Origin: UBA1081 sp045636025
GTDB taxonomy: Bacteria > Bacillota > Clostridia > Oscillospirales > Acutalibacteraceae
NCBI GenBank assembly: GCA_045636025.1
Contig: JAZTWP010000038.1
Location: forward strand, 1-45,282
Direction: 5' to 3'
Length of the DNA: 45,282 nt
Each line of letters begins with the position of its first letter. Position 1 is the stretch's first letter. The translations under genes and the position numbers were made by a program. The notes under the pieces are model-generated. The model ran no database searches. It had not been told where the DNA came from and worked only from the letters and a program-made list of their open reading frames with translations. Shown here in pieces: positions 32,240 to 40,975 of the stretch.

Positions 32240-32469
32240 CAATAATTTATCGCTGAGCGATAAATTATTGAGATAATAGAGAAAAGATAATAGATAATAG
32301 AATCGGAAGCCCTGCGGGCTTAAATTATATAAGAACCTGACTTCGTCAGAACCTTGTTATTCGCTTTGCTCATAATAAATGGGGTAAGGGGCAAAGCCCC
32401 TTCCGACATTATTATCTATTCTCTATTATTTCTTATCTAAAGAATTTATCGCTAAAGCGATAAATTCTT
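32240..32469. repeat. Large inverted-repeat block bounded by palindromes
   Basis: The block lies between two converging genes. Its outer parts are perfect palindromes: 32240-32270 (15-bp arms, one-base loop) and 32440-32469 (14-bp arms). Inside, AT-rich tracts (GATAATAGAGAAAAG type, 32271-32302 and 32408-32436) are inverted relative to each other. The centre holds GCCCTGCGGGC, CTGACTTCGTCAG and GGGGCAAAGCCCC hairpins. The whole could fold into one long hairpin. Its centre is related to the window-terminal repeat. Confidence 0.82.
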
Positions 32470-32471
32470 GT

Positions 32472-34472
32472 TTACTCAATCGTAATCTCAATCTCTGCTG
32501 ACTTTACATCTTCGAGGTGTACGGTCAGTTTTTTTATGTCTGCATAATCGTCGTCGTATTCATATTTACCGCCGAGCTTTTCCGCATTCATCACGGAGAA
32601 AGTGCCGTCTTTGTGGCTTGTTGCAGTCATCTGCTTGTCACCGATTGTAAGAGTTGCGGTTTTGCCGTCTTCAGAAATTTCAATGTCGGCTTTGGTGTGC
32701 ATAAACCAGTAAACATCACTTTTGAAAAGACATTTTACCGTATCGGTGATTCTGAGTGCGGAGTAATCGTTGTAAAGCTCAAAATCTCTTGTGACAGAAG
32801 TTGCACCGTTCATTCTGTAAGCATCTGTCATATCGAGAGTGCACTTTCCGCCCTCCTGAGTTCTTGTGTGTTCGATAAAGCTGCTTTCTGCCAGTACATA
32901 CTGGTCATCGAGTGTCATATCGGGATTGATGACAAGTGTATTCTGACCCTCTGCTCGTTTGGAATAATTTTTCCATCTTCCGCCTGCAGGAGTGTTGAGG
33001 AAATAACCGGGTGCGTCATATGCTCCGGGACCCAGCTCTTCTGCCCATCTTTCACCTTTTGCATCAAAGACAAAAGTGCCTATGTCAAGGTCACCGTGAT
33101 TTATGAAGTTATAGCCTGATTTTATACCTGCAAATGTAGCGTTTTTATCAAGGTATGCACTTCGCATCAGCACAAGCTCCTGACCTGAGTCGGAGGTGAG
33201 AAGTGTAACAAGAGGTTCCTGCCTGAAATCTGCTGTATCGGCAGTATAACTTCTGTCATACCAGAGCAGAGAAAGTGCATCTTCTCTTCCGCCTGAGCTT
33301 CTTTCTGTGTTGCCCGATGTATCGGGAGTGAAATTCTCAGGCTCATCCCACATCTGATAAACTGCAAGAAGCGGAGAATCGTATTCGGACGCATACCAAT
33401 GAAGAACAGGTGAGAAACACATTCTGTCTTTATTGTCACCAAAGTTGAAAACGCCCGTGGGAGTTGTTATGTAAGCAGGGAAGTTGCCGAGTTCTCTGAA
33501 ACCGTCAATTTCGCTCATTCCGAAATCAGTACCGAAATAATTCTTTGAGGTTGCAACAAATGTGACTATTGAATTCATACCTGACTGGCTGTAACCGGGA
33601 CCCTCTGCATAAACACCGTCGGGAGTGAAGTTTTCGAATGCGATGGGCATATTCTTGTAACACATTTCAAGAAACTCTGCGCACTCTTCGGGATGATACT
33701 GTGCAAATGTCATACACGCAACACCGATACCGTTGTAGCATATGCTGTTCCAGTTGTTTTTTGACCAGGTGAACCAGTTTTTGAGATAATTCTTTGAAAG
33801 TGCAGGTTTTATTGCGTACTCAAAAACTTTTTCAGCAAGAAGCTCTTTGAGATCATCTGACAGATAGTCAAAAAACCAATCGTAACCTACGGAAACGGCA
33901 AGTGCCATTTCTGCTGTTGCAAGAAAATGAGATGTGCACCAGTCATCATAGGAGCAGACCTTTTCGAGCTCTTTTACTGCTCTTTCGGCATATTTGTCTT
34001 TGCCCGTCATCTGCCATGCACAGCCGAGAATTACCATACGGCTGATTTCTTCACGGGAAATGGGAAGAATGCTGTCTTCCTCGTCAAGCACATATTCGAG
34101 TACGGGGTAAACTGATTCGTCGAGAAGTGCATCTGCATTGTCGATTACCGAATTTTTCAGCGCAAGAGTGTATTCCGAATATGAATTATTATTGTATTCT
34201 TTTTTTATCATATCAAAAGCATCTGTGTCTGCATAGATAAACGGGTGTGAAACTTCAGCTTTTGTTATTTCCTTGAGAATATCTTTTTTAGTGGGTGAAT
34301 CCTTTACTCTGTCAAGTGAAATATAGTCTATGCCCACTTTCACCATATCGGGGATAACTGCAAAATACGGCACAATGTTTGTGATGCCGAGCACTACAAC
34401 AAGCGCAATTGCAATGACAGAAGTGAGAAATATCTTTTTTGCTTTTTTATGTGATTTTTTTGATTTTTTCAT
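32472..34472 (-). CDS. Membrane-anchored heparinase II/III-like polysaccharide lyase
   Basis: The 666-residue protein starts with a Lys-rich N-terminus and one membrane segment (about 18-40) that may be a signal anchor. An alpha-helical toroid domain follows (about 90-380, with WSKNNWNSICYNG and DGVYAEGPGYSQSG), then a beta-sandwich (about 420-660) with NHGDLDIGTFVFDAKGERW, the conserved heparinase II/III motif. Such proteins cleave acidic polysaccharides (glycosaminoglycans, alginate-type) by beta-elimination, or act on related polymers. I chose the ATG at 34470-34472, 8 bases after GGAGGC. An earlier ATG lacks a ribosome site. It would act outside the membrane. The stop codon lies 2 bases from the palindrome at 32440-32469. 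Confidence 0.82.
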   Translation of the reverse strand: MKKSKKSHKKAKKIFLTSVIAIALVVVLGITNIVPYFAVIPDMVKVGIDYISLDRVKDSPTKKDILKEITKAEVSHPFIYADTDAFDMIKKEYNNNSYSEYTLALKNSVIDNADALLDESVYPVLEYVLDEEDSILPISREEISRMVILGCAWQMTGKDKYAERAVKELEKVCSYDDWCTSHFLATAEMALAVSVGYDWFFDYLSDDLKELLAEKVFEYAIKPALSKNYLKNWFTWSKNNWNSICYNGIGVACMTFAQYHPEECAEFLEMCYKNMPIAFENFTPDGVYAEGPGYSQSGMNSIVTFVATSKNYFGTDFGMSEIDGFRELGNFPAYITTPTGVFNFGDNKDRMCFSPVLHWYASEYDSPLLAVYQMWDEPENFTPDTSGNTERSSGGREDALSLLWYDRSYTADTADFRQEPLVTLLTSDSGQELVLMRSAYLDKNATFAGIKSGYNFINHGDLDIGTFVFDAKGERWAEELGPGAYDAPGYFLNTPAGGRWKNYSKRAEGQNTLVINPDMTLDDQYVLAESSFIEHTRTQEGGKCTLDMTDAYRMNGATSVTRDFELYNDYSALRITDTVKCLFKSDVYWFMHTKADIEISEDGKTATLTIGDKQMTATSHKDGTFSVMNAEKLGGKYEYDDDYADIKKLTVHLEDVKSAEIEITIE

Positions 34473-34546
34473 ATTGATGCCTCCGCAGAGTACTTTGTTC
34501 AATAATAACATGAAATTATTTATTTATCAAGAATATAAAATATCTG

Positions 34547-34575
34547 TTGCACGGAAGTTTTATTTGTTGTATAAT
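34547..34575 (+). promoter_or_regulatory. SigA-type promoter of the GH130 gene
   Basis: TTGCAC (34547-34552), 17 bases and a perfect TATAAT (34570-34575) lie 29 bases before the ATG at 34605. Confidence 0.75.
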
Positions 34576-34604
34576 GAGTCCATAAAGTAACGGAGGCGAA
34601 AAAT

Positions 34605-35555
34605 ATGGCAAAAATTATCGGTGCAAACATTCCTAATATTCCCTGGCAGGACAAACCCGAAGGATATAAATACCCCGTCTGGAGATATGACGGTAACCCC
34701 ATCATCACAAGAGATAATCTTTTCGGTGCAAACAGCATTTTTAACTCTGCAGTCGTTCCTTACGGTGACGGTTTCGCAGGTGTTTTCAGAGTAGACAATA
34801 TCAGTCGTGACCACACACTCGTTGTAGGTTATTCAAAGGACGCAATCAACTGGGAACTTCAGGAAGAAGTTATCTTCAGAGGTTATGACCCCAGACTCTG
34901 CGAAATCGACGGCAAATACTACCTCTCATGGGTTAACCTTACACCTCAGGGCACAACAATCGGTATCGCATACACAACTGACTTCAAAGAATGGGTTCAG
35001 CTTGAAGATGCTTGTTACCCCGTTGCAAGAAACGGTGTGCTCTTCCCCAGAAAGATAAATGATGAATTTGTTCTCTTTATCCGTCCCTGCGACAGAGGTC
35101 ACACACCTTACGGTGATATTTTCCTCAGCCACAGTAAAGACCTCACATACTGGGGTAAACACAGATGGGTTATGTCACCCGTTAAAATCTGGGAAAATAC
35201 AAAAATCGGTGCAGGCCCCACTCCCATCGAAACAGATGAAGGCTGGCTCTGCTTCTATCACGGTGTTCTTACAAGCTGTAACGGCTTTACATATGCTATG
35301 GGTGCTGCAATCCTTGATATTGACGAACCCTGGAAGGTAAAGCACAGAGCAGACTGCTTCCTTCTTGCTCCTCACGAAATGTATGAGCTTGTTGGTGACG
35401 TTGCCAACGTTGTATTCCCCTGTGCAGCACTTGCTGATGCAGAAAGCGGCAAAATCGCACTCTACTACGGCGGCGCAGTTACTGTTGTTGCTCTTGCATT
35501 CACAACAGTTGACGAAACAATCAAGTTCATCAAAGAACACGACCTTAATAAATGA
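34605..35555 (+). CDS. GH130 beta-mannoside phosphorylase
   Basis: The 316-residue protein is a five-bladed beta-propeller of GH130. Marks are NPIITRDNLFGANSIFNSAV, FRVDN, YDPRLCEIDGKYYLSWVN, PRKINDEFVLFIRP, GAGPTPIETDEGWLCFYHG and a late FPCAAL. These enzymes split beta-mannosides with phosphate, giving mannose-1-phosphate and saving ATP. Specificity (beta-1,4-mannooligosaccharides, mannosyl-GlcNAc or beta-1,2-mannosides) cannot be fixed; the length suits the oligosaccharide or mannosyl-GlcNAc phosphorylases better than the longer mannosyl-glucose type. No signal peptide is present. The ribosome site is GGAGG. It is monocistronic, with its own promoter and terminator. The GC-tuned, CTT/CTC-rich codon use suggests high expression. 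Confidence 0.88.
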   Translation: MAKIIGANIPNIPWQDKPEGYKYPVWRYDGNPIITRDNLFGANSIFNSAVVPYGDGFAGVFRVDNISRDHTLVVGYSKDAINWELQEEVIFRGYDPRLCEIDGKYYLSWVNLTPQGTTIGIAYTTDFKEWVQLEDACYPVARNGVLFPRKINDEFVLFIRPCDRGHTPYGDIFLSHSKDLTYWGKHRWVMSPVKIWENTKIGAGPTPIETDEGWLCFYHGVLTSCNGFTYAMGAAILDIDEPWKVKHRADCFLLAPHEMYELVGDVANVVFPCAALADAESGKIALYYGGAVTVVALAFTTVDETIKFIKEHDLNK

Positions 35556-35560
35556 TTTTC

Positions 35561-35588
35561 ACGGCAGGGCGAAATCCCTGCCGTTTTT
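35561..35588 (+). terminator. Rho-independent terminator after GH130
   Basis: ACGGCAGGG pairs with CCCTGCCGT around CGAAAT, followed by a T run. Nearly the same stem is used after the next gene at 38493. Confidence 0.9.
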
Positions 35589-35641
35589 CGTTGTACAAAT
35601 CAGAATTTATCAAGGTGTTTACAGGAAATAAATTAAAGCTT

Positions 35642-35757
35642 GTAGGGGCGTTAATCTAACGCCCGATTGTGAGCTATGCGAACAATAACGGCTCTGCCGT
35701 TGCTTTTTTCTTCGGAAAAACACACTTTGTGTGCGGGCGATGAATCATCGCCCCTAC
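35642..35757 (+). repeat. Modular hairpin-array repeat, copy 6
   Basis: This 116-bp element is nearly identical to copy 2 (about seven differences, mostly in hairpin loops). It occupies most of the 320-base gap before the exported GH3 gene. A half palindrome AAATTATTGTTT lies at about 35786-35797. I see no clear SigA promoter for the next gene; TTTATTATAATAAAAC near 35835 may hold the -10. Confidence 0.85.
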
Positions 35758-35875
35758 GATATATCAATCAACCCCTGCTCAACAAATTATTGTTTGTAAA
35801 CATTGTTTAAAATATATTGCTATTCCGGAAAATTTTTATTATAATAAAACATATTATAGTAAGGAGTTGGCAGTA

Positions 35876-38479
35876 ATGAAAAAATCAAGAAAAATTTTAT
35901 CAGTTATTCTGACTTTTACGATTTTACTTCCTTGTTTTTCACTTATGGCAAGTGCCGTAAGCGGAAATATTGCACCCGATATTGTTGCAATGTCAAGTCA
36001 GCTTGCAGTGGATATTGAAAGTGAAGCAATCGTTCTTCTTAAAAATGAAGATAATGTGTTGCCTCTTGAAAACAAAAAAGTCAATGTTTTCGGTGCAGCA
36101 TCTGTTGTGCCGCTTCTGGGTGGTGCAGGCTCAGGTGCAATCGTTACCCACGACCCTGTTTATCTTTATGAGGCACTTGATGAAGCTCAGATTGAATATA
36201 ATACCGAGCTTCAGACACTTTATGAGAAATATTGTGCTTCAAATGAAATTCCTAAAACAAGCAACACTATTCTTAATAATCTTCTTCAGCTTGTTCTTGC
36301 AAAAAATACACTCAATGAACTTGATCCCGATAAGCTGACAGATGAAGTTATGAACAATGCAAAAGCTTTTTCGGATACAGCAATTATCGTTATCGGCAGA
36401 ACAAGTGCTGAGAATTCTGACCTTACTCCTGAAATGCTCAGACTTAGTGATGATGAAAAAGCTATGGTTGAAAAGGTCGCAGGAACTTTCTCAGAAGTTA
36501 TCGTTCTTTTCAATATCGGTAATGTTATGGAAATGGGCTTTGTTGATGAATACGAATCAATCAAAGCTGCCGCAATTATGTGGATTCCCGGTGAATTCGG
36601 TATGCGTGCTGTCGGTCAGATGCTTAAAGGCGATATCAATCCCTCGGGCAGACTTGCAGATACTGTTGCATACAGTATTTATGACTATCCCTCAACAGAG
36701 AATTTCGGTAATTTTGAATATGACAGCGGAGATAAATTCGTTGAATACCAGGAAGGTATTTATGTAGGTTACCGTTATTTTGAAACGTTTGCCAAGGAAA
36801 AAGTTCAGTATCCGTTCGGCTACGGATTGTCTTATACTTCATTTGAAAAAGAACTTGTTTCTTATAGTACCGATAACGGAAAAATCACAGCTGAAGTTAA
36901 GGTTACAAACACAGGTGACAGAGCAGGTAAGGATACAGTTCAGCTCTATTACAGTGCGCCCTATTACGGCACAATCGAGAAAAGTGTAATAAATCTTGGC
37001 GGATTTGCAAAGACAAAACTTCTTACTCCCTCTGAAAGCGAAACAGTCACAATTGAATTTGATATTGATTCAATGGCATCCTATGATATGAATGCAGAAG
37101 GCTGGGTGCTTGAAAAAGGCGATTACACAATCATTCTGGGTGAAAATGTGCGTGAACATATTGATTCATTCACATACACTCTCGGAGAAGATGTTGTTAT
37201 AAAGAATGATAATGTCACAGGTACGCAAATAAAGAATCTTTTTGATGACGCTTATAACGGATTTACCGTTCTTTCAAGAAAAGATGCTGTTTCAACATAT
37301 CCCCAAGCCAGAACTCTTGTTGCAACAGACAAGGTGAAAAATCCCGATGAACATCCCGATCCTGTAAAAGAAGGCACCGCACCGAAAATGGGTGTTACTT
37401 ATGATGAAACAATAATGCTTCAGGATGTTTATGAAAATCCTGAGCTTATGGATAAATTCCTTGATCAGCTTACTCTTGATGAGATGACTCATCTTGTTAC
37501 ACACAGCGGTTATATGACTTACGGAATTGACAGACTCGGTGTGCCGAAAACATGGGATAACGACGGTCCCTCATGCGTCAAGGGTACACACGGAATAACA
37601 TACTCAGACTGCGGTACTGCGTATCCTTGTGAAACTGCAATTGCATGTACATGGAACAAAGACCTTGCGTACAGGATGGGTGACAGCGTAGGACAGGAAG
37701 CAAGAAGTATCGGCACAGATATCTGGTATGCTCCCGGTGTGAATATTCACAGAAATCCTATGGGCGGCAGAAACTTTGAATACTTCTCCGAAGACCCGGT
37801 TATTTCAGGTGTTATGGCAACAGAAATTATCAACGGTGCATGGAATCAGGGACTTGTTACAACTATCAAACATTTTGCACTTAATGATCAGGAAACACAC
37901 CGTACAGGTGTATTTACCTGGGCAGATGAACAGACTCTGCGTGAGATTTATCTTAAAGCTTTTGAAATTCCCGTCAAGAATTCAGAATGTCACGGTGTGA
38001 TGTCAGCTTACAACAGAGTCGGCACTGATTGGGCAGGAGCTTGTTCCGAACTGCTCGTTGACCTGCTGAGAACAGAGTGGGGTTATGACGGCTATGTCAT
38101 TTCTGACTATTCAAACAATTTTATAGGCAGAGGATATATGGATCCTGCACTTGCAGTTTATAACGGCAATGATACTATTCTCTCAGGCGTGTGGTTCCTG
38201 AATATGACTTCACATGTAAGTCTTGTGAAAGCAACCTATAATGCAGACCCCATAGGTTTCGGTACTGCTCTGCGTGAGGCTTGCAGAAATGTCCTTGAGG
38301 CAAAAATGAAGACAAGAGCATTCCTTGAACCCGGCAATCCTGCCGCAGATGCAGAACTTACTGTTGATGAATCAGCGTATGATATGACAAATCCTCTTGA
38401 TGTCTTAAAATACAATCTCGCAAAAATCATCAACATCCTGGCATCATTTGCAAGAAGAATTATTGATTACGGCGGATAA
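35876..38479 (+). CDS. Exported GH3 glycosidase with reversed domain order
   Basis: The 867-residue protein has a signal peptide (about 1-27, MASA cleavage) and then the GH3 domains in reverse of the usual order. First comes the alpha/beta sandwich (from EAIVLLKNEDNVLPL, about 40-310, with YPFGYGLSYTS), then a fibronectin-like domain (about 320-440), then the TIM barrel (about 510-830) with DNDGPSCVKG, KHFALNDQE and nucleophile D744 in VISDYSNN. This order is known from beta-glucosidases of Ruminococcus albus and Butyrivibrio. A C-terminal amphipathic helix (KYNLAKIINILASFARR) could associate with the membrane. It should trim beta-glucosides outside the cell. The ATG at 35876 follows AAGGAG. 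Confidence 0.9.
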   Translation: MKKSRKILSVILTFTILLPCFSLMASAVSGNIAPDIVAMSSQLAVDIESEAIVLLKNEDNVLPLENKKVNVFGAASVVPLLGGAGSGAIVTHDPVYLYEALDEAQIEYNTELQTLYEKYCASNEIPKTSNTILNNLLQLVLAKNTLNELDPDKLTDEVMNNAKAFSDTAIIVIGRTSAENSDLTPEMLRLSDDEKAMVEKVAGTFSEVIVLFNIGNVMEMGFVDEYESIKAAAIMWIPGEFGMRAVGQMLKGDINPSGRLADTVAYSIYDYPSTENFGNFEYDSGDKFVEYQEGIYVGYRYFETFAKEKVQYPFGYGLSYTSFEKELVSYSTDNGKITAEVKVTNTGDRAGKDTVQLYYSAPYYGTIEKSVINLGGFAKTKLLTPSESETVTIEFDIDSMASYDMNAEGWVLEKGDYTIILGENVREHIDSFTYTLGEDVVIKNDNVTGTQIKNLFDDAYNGFTVLSRKDAVSTYPQARTLVATDKVKNPDEHPDPVKEGTAPKMGVTYDETIMLQDVYENPELMDKFLDQLTLDEMTHLVTHSGYMTYGIDRLGVPKTWDNDGPSCVKGTHGITYSDCGTAYPCETAIACTWNKDLAYRMGDSVGQEARSIGTDIWYAPGVNIHRNPMGGRNFEYFSEDPVISGVMATEIINGAWNQGLVTTIKHFALNDQETHRTGVFTWADEQTLREIYLKAFEIPVKNSECHGVMSAYNRVGTDWAGACSELLVDLLRTEWGYDGYVISDYSNNFIGRGYMDPALAVYNGNDTILSGVWFLNMTSHVSLVKATYNADPIGFGTALREACRNVLEAKMKTRAFLEPGNPAADAELTVDESAYDMTNPLDVLKYNLAKIINILASFARRIIDYGG

Positions 38480-38492
38480 AAAATATAATATA

Positions 38493-38523
38493 ACGGCAGG
38501 GAGAAATCCCTGCTGTTTTTTTT
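38493..38523 (+). terminator. Rho-independent terminator after the exported GH3
   Basis: ACGGCAGGG with CCCTGCTGT around AGAAAT (one G-T pair), followed by a run of eight or more T. Confidence 0.9.
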
Positions 38524-38700
38524 ATGATGCACAATTTACAATTTATAATGTACAATCAATTGATTTGCAATACTTATGTAGAGAACAGTAAATAGTTAGA
38601 AGTGTCGGAAGTGCTTCGCACTTGTTTCGCAACTCCTCACTCCTAACTTCTCACTTGACAAAACTCCTACTACCGTTTTTCATAGTTTATTATTTTTTTT
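38524..38700. repeat. Degraded intergenic repeat block
   Basis: This gene-free stretch has ACAATTTACAATTTATAATG tracts, a GGAAGTGCTTCGCACTTG hairpin and an inverted pair AGTTAGAAGTG / CTAACTTCTCACTT (about 38598-38655). That is the same plan as the blocks at 32240-32469 and the window ends, but no sharp palindromic borders remain. Confidence 0.5.
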
Positions 38701-38708
38701 CTCACTTT

Positions 38709-38737
38709 TTGCATTCGTGCATATAATGTGTTATAAT
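38709..38737 (+). promoter_or_regulatory. SigA-type promoter of the phosphatase gene
   Basis: TTGCAT (38709-38714), 17 bases and TATAAT (38732-38737) lie 24 bases before the ATG at 38762. Confidence 0.75.
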
Positions 38738-38761
38738 GTCATCACGAAAGTGAGTGGTGTT

Positions 38762-39232
38762 ATGAAAAGGATAATGTTTGTCTGCCACGGGAACATCTGC
38801 CGTTCGCCTATGGCTGAATTTATATTCAAAGATATGATTAAAAAACTAGGCAGGGAAGATGAATTTTTCGTTGCATCTTCCGCCACAAGCACAGAGGAAA
38901 TATGGAACGGCATCGGCAACCCCGTTTATCCTCCCGCAAGGGCAGAGCTTGGAAAACACGGCATTTCCTGCGACGGCAAAAGAGCTGTTCAGCTTAAAAA
39001 GAGCGACTACGATAAATACGATATGTTCATTGCGATGGACAGTAATAATATACGGAATATTGCAAGAATATTCGGCTGGGACCCTGACGCAAAAGTGCAT
39101 AAAATGATGGATTTTGCAAACAGAAAAGGTGATGTTGCAGACCCCTGGTATACGGGGAATTTTGATGTGACTTTTGCCGATATTTCAGAGGGTTGTGAAG
39201 GTCTTATTTCTTTTCTGGCAAAATCTGGCTGA
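38762..39232 (+). CDS. Low-molecular-weight protein-tyrosine phosphatase
   Basis: The 156-residue protein has the P-loop VCHGNICRSPM with C8 and R14 (C-x5-R) at the N-terminus and the general acid Asp in VADPWYTGNFD near residue 124. This is the standard low-molecular-weight phosphatase layout. It dephosphorylates phosphotyrosine or related proteins, often linked to control of polysaccharide synthesis or stress; arginine phosphatase activity is an alternative because the loop is similar. No kinase gene is nearby. I chose the ATG at 38762; an upstream ATG lies inside the promoter. The gene has its own promoter. Confidence 0.92.
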   Translation: MKRIMFVCHGNICRSPMAEFIFKDMIKKLGREDEFFVASSATSTEEIWNGIGNPVYPPARAELGKHGISCDGKRAVQLKKSDYDKYDMFIAMDSNNIRNIARIFGWDPDAKVHKMMDFANRKGDVADPWYTGNFDVTFADISEGCEGLISFLAKSG

Positions 39233-39319
39233 TTTGTATTGCATTTTTTCTAAAAAAAATCATAAATTGTAAAAATTTCTGTATTATTATATAAATTTTC
39301 AAATATTTATACATTTTTC

Positions 39320-39348
39320 TTGCAATTTTTTTTTCATAGATATAAAAT
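39320..39348 (+). promoter_or_regulatory. SigA-type promoter of gdhA
   Basis: TTGCAA (39320-39325), 17 mostly T bases and TAAAAT (39343-39348) lie 66 bases before the ATG at 39415. The surrounding 39233-39414 is very AT-rich and otherwise empty. Confidence 0.65.
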
Positions 39349-39414
39349 ATATTATATTTTTTTATGAAAATTAATTTGCGGAATTATTTTTCTGCATAAG
39401 GAGAGTAAATAATT

Positions 39415-40758
39415 ATGAGTTATGTTCAGAGAGTTATTGACAGTGTTGCAAAAAAACACGCTAACGAACCTGAGTTCGTGCAGACTGTAACAGAAGTTCT
39501 TGCTTCTCTTACACCCGTTATTGAAAATCATCCCGAATACGAAAAAGCAGGTCTTCTTGAAAGAATGGTTGAACCTGAAAGACAGATTTCTTTCAGAGTT
39601 ACTTGGGTTGACGATGAAGGCAAGGTTAATGTAAACACAGGTTATCGTGTGCAGTTCAACGGTGCTATCGGTCCTTACAAGGGCGGTCTTCGTTTCCATC
39701 CCTCAGTATATGCAGGTATCATGAAGTTCCTTGCATTTGAACAGACATTCAAAAACAGCCTTACAGGTCTTCCCATCGGCGGTGCAAAGGGCGGTTCAGA
39801 CTTTGACCCCAGAGGCAAGAGCGACGGAGAAATCCTTCGTTTCTGTCAGGCATTTATGACAGAGCTTTACAGACACATCGGTGCAAACCTTGACGTTCCC
39901 GCAGGTGATATCGGTGTTGGCGGCAGAGAAATCGGTTACCTTTTCGGCCAGTTCAGAAGAATCAAGGGTTCATTCGAAAACGGTGTTCTTACAGGTAAGG
40001 GTCTCTCATACGGTGGTTCACTTATCAGACCCGAAGCTACAGGTTTCGGTGCTGTTTACTACGCAGCAGAAGTTCTCAAGCACTTCGGTGAAGAAGTTAA
40101 GGGTAAGACATTCTCAGTTTCAGGTTTCGGTAACGTTGCTTGGGGTACAGCAAAGAAGGTTGCTGAACTCGGCGGTAAAGTTGTTACAATTTCAGGTCCC
40201 GACGGATATGTTTACGATCCCGATGGTGTTGTTACAGAAGAAAAGATCAACTATCTCCTTGAGATGCGTGCATCAGGCAGAGATAAGGTTCAGGATTATG
40301 CAGATAAATTCGGTGTTGAATTCTTCGCAGGTCAGAAACCCTGGGGTGTTAAGGTTGACGTTGCAATGCCTTGCGCTACTCAGAACGAAATCGGCATGAA
40401 GGAAGCTGAACAGCTTGTTGCAAACGGTGTTCCTTACTACATCGAAGTTGCAAATATGCCCACAACAAATGAAGCTCTTGCATATCTTATGAAGAACTGT
40501 AAAGTTGTTGCTCCTTCAAAGGCTGTTAACGCAGGCGGTGTTGCAGTTTCTGCTCTTGAAATGAGCCAGAACTCATCAAGATACTCATGGACAAGTGAAG
40601 AAGTTGACGAAAAGCTCAAGCATATCATGAAGAATATCCACGATTCTTCAGCTGCAGCAGCAGAAGAAAACGGTCTCGGCTACAACCTCGTTGCAGGTGC
40701 AAACATTGCAGGTTTCCTCAAGGTTGCAGACGCAATGATGTCACAGGGTATTTTCTGA
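39415..40758 (+). CDS. gdhA: NADP-type glutamate dehydrogenase
   Basis: The enzyme makes glutamate from 2-oxoglutarate and ammonia (or the reverse) in the cytoplasm. The 447-residue length and the motifs GPYKGGLRFHPSV, PIGGAKGGSDFDP, DVPAGDIGVGGREIGYLFGQ and the Rossmann stretch SVSGFGNVAWG place it in the hexameric small-subunit family, usually NADP-dependent in this group. AAGGAG lies upstream of the ATG. Codon use is very even (CTT, GAA, GGT), suggesting high expression. It is monocistronic, with its own promoter and terminator. Confidence 0.96.
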   Translation: MSYVQRVIDSVAKKHANEPEFVQTVTEVLASLTPVIENHPEYEKAGLLERMVEPERQISFRVTWVDDEGKVNVNTGYRVQFNGAIGPYKGGLRFHPSVYAGIMKFLAFEQTFKNSLTGLPIGGAKGGSDFDPRGKSDGEILRFCQAFMTELYRHIGANLDVPAGDIGVGGREIGYLFGQFRRIKGSFENGVLTGKGLSYGGSLIRPEATGFGAVYYAAEVLKHFGEEVKGKTFSVSGFGNVAWGTAKKVAELGGKVVTISGPDGYVYDPDGVVTEEKINYLLEMRASGRDKVQDYADKFGVEFFAGQKPWGVKVDVAMPCATQNEIGMKEAEQLVANGVPYYIEVANMPTTNEALAYLMKNCKVVAPSKAVNAGGVAVSALEMSQNSSRYSWTSEEVDEKLKHIMKNIHDSSAAAAEENGLGYNLVAGANIAGFLKVADAMMSQGIF

Positions 40759-40776
40759 TAAATAAAACGTATACAT

Positions 40777-40808
40777 ACAAGGCATTCTGCGGAGTGCCTT
40801 GTTTTTTT
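40777..40808 (+). terminator. Rho-independent terminator after gdhA
   Basis: ACAAGGCA pairs with TGCCTTGT around a short loop, followed by TTTTTTT. Confidence 0.9.
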
Positions 40809-40975
40809 ATAATGCACAATGCACAATTAAGCAGACACTGCCACTAAGGCAGATGCTGCTATATAAATGGGTAAGGGCAAAGCCCTTCCGCACAATTTGC
40901 CGAAGTCAAATTATATCACATCCGTCACAGACGGATATATCACTACAATAATTTGTCGTTAAGATAAATTATTGT
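40809..40975. repeat. Intergenic repeat block with terminal palindrome
   Basis: It contains an AATGCACAATGCACAATT tract, a GGGCAAAGCCC hairpin (about 40870-40882), an ATCCGTCACAGACGGAT hairpin and the palindrome 40945-40975. The palindrome's right arm is translated as the last residues (NNNLS) of the minus-strand Rieske protein, and the stop codon lies in its loop. Confidence 0.78.
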
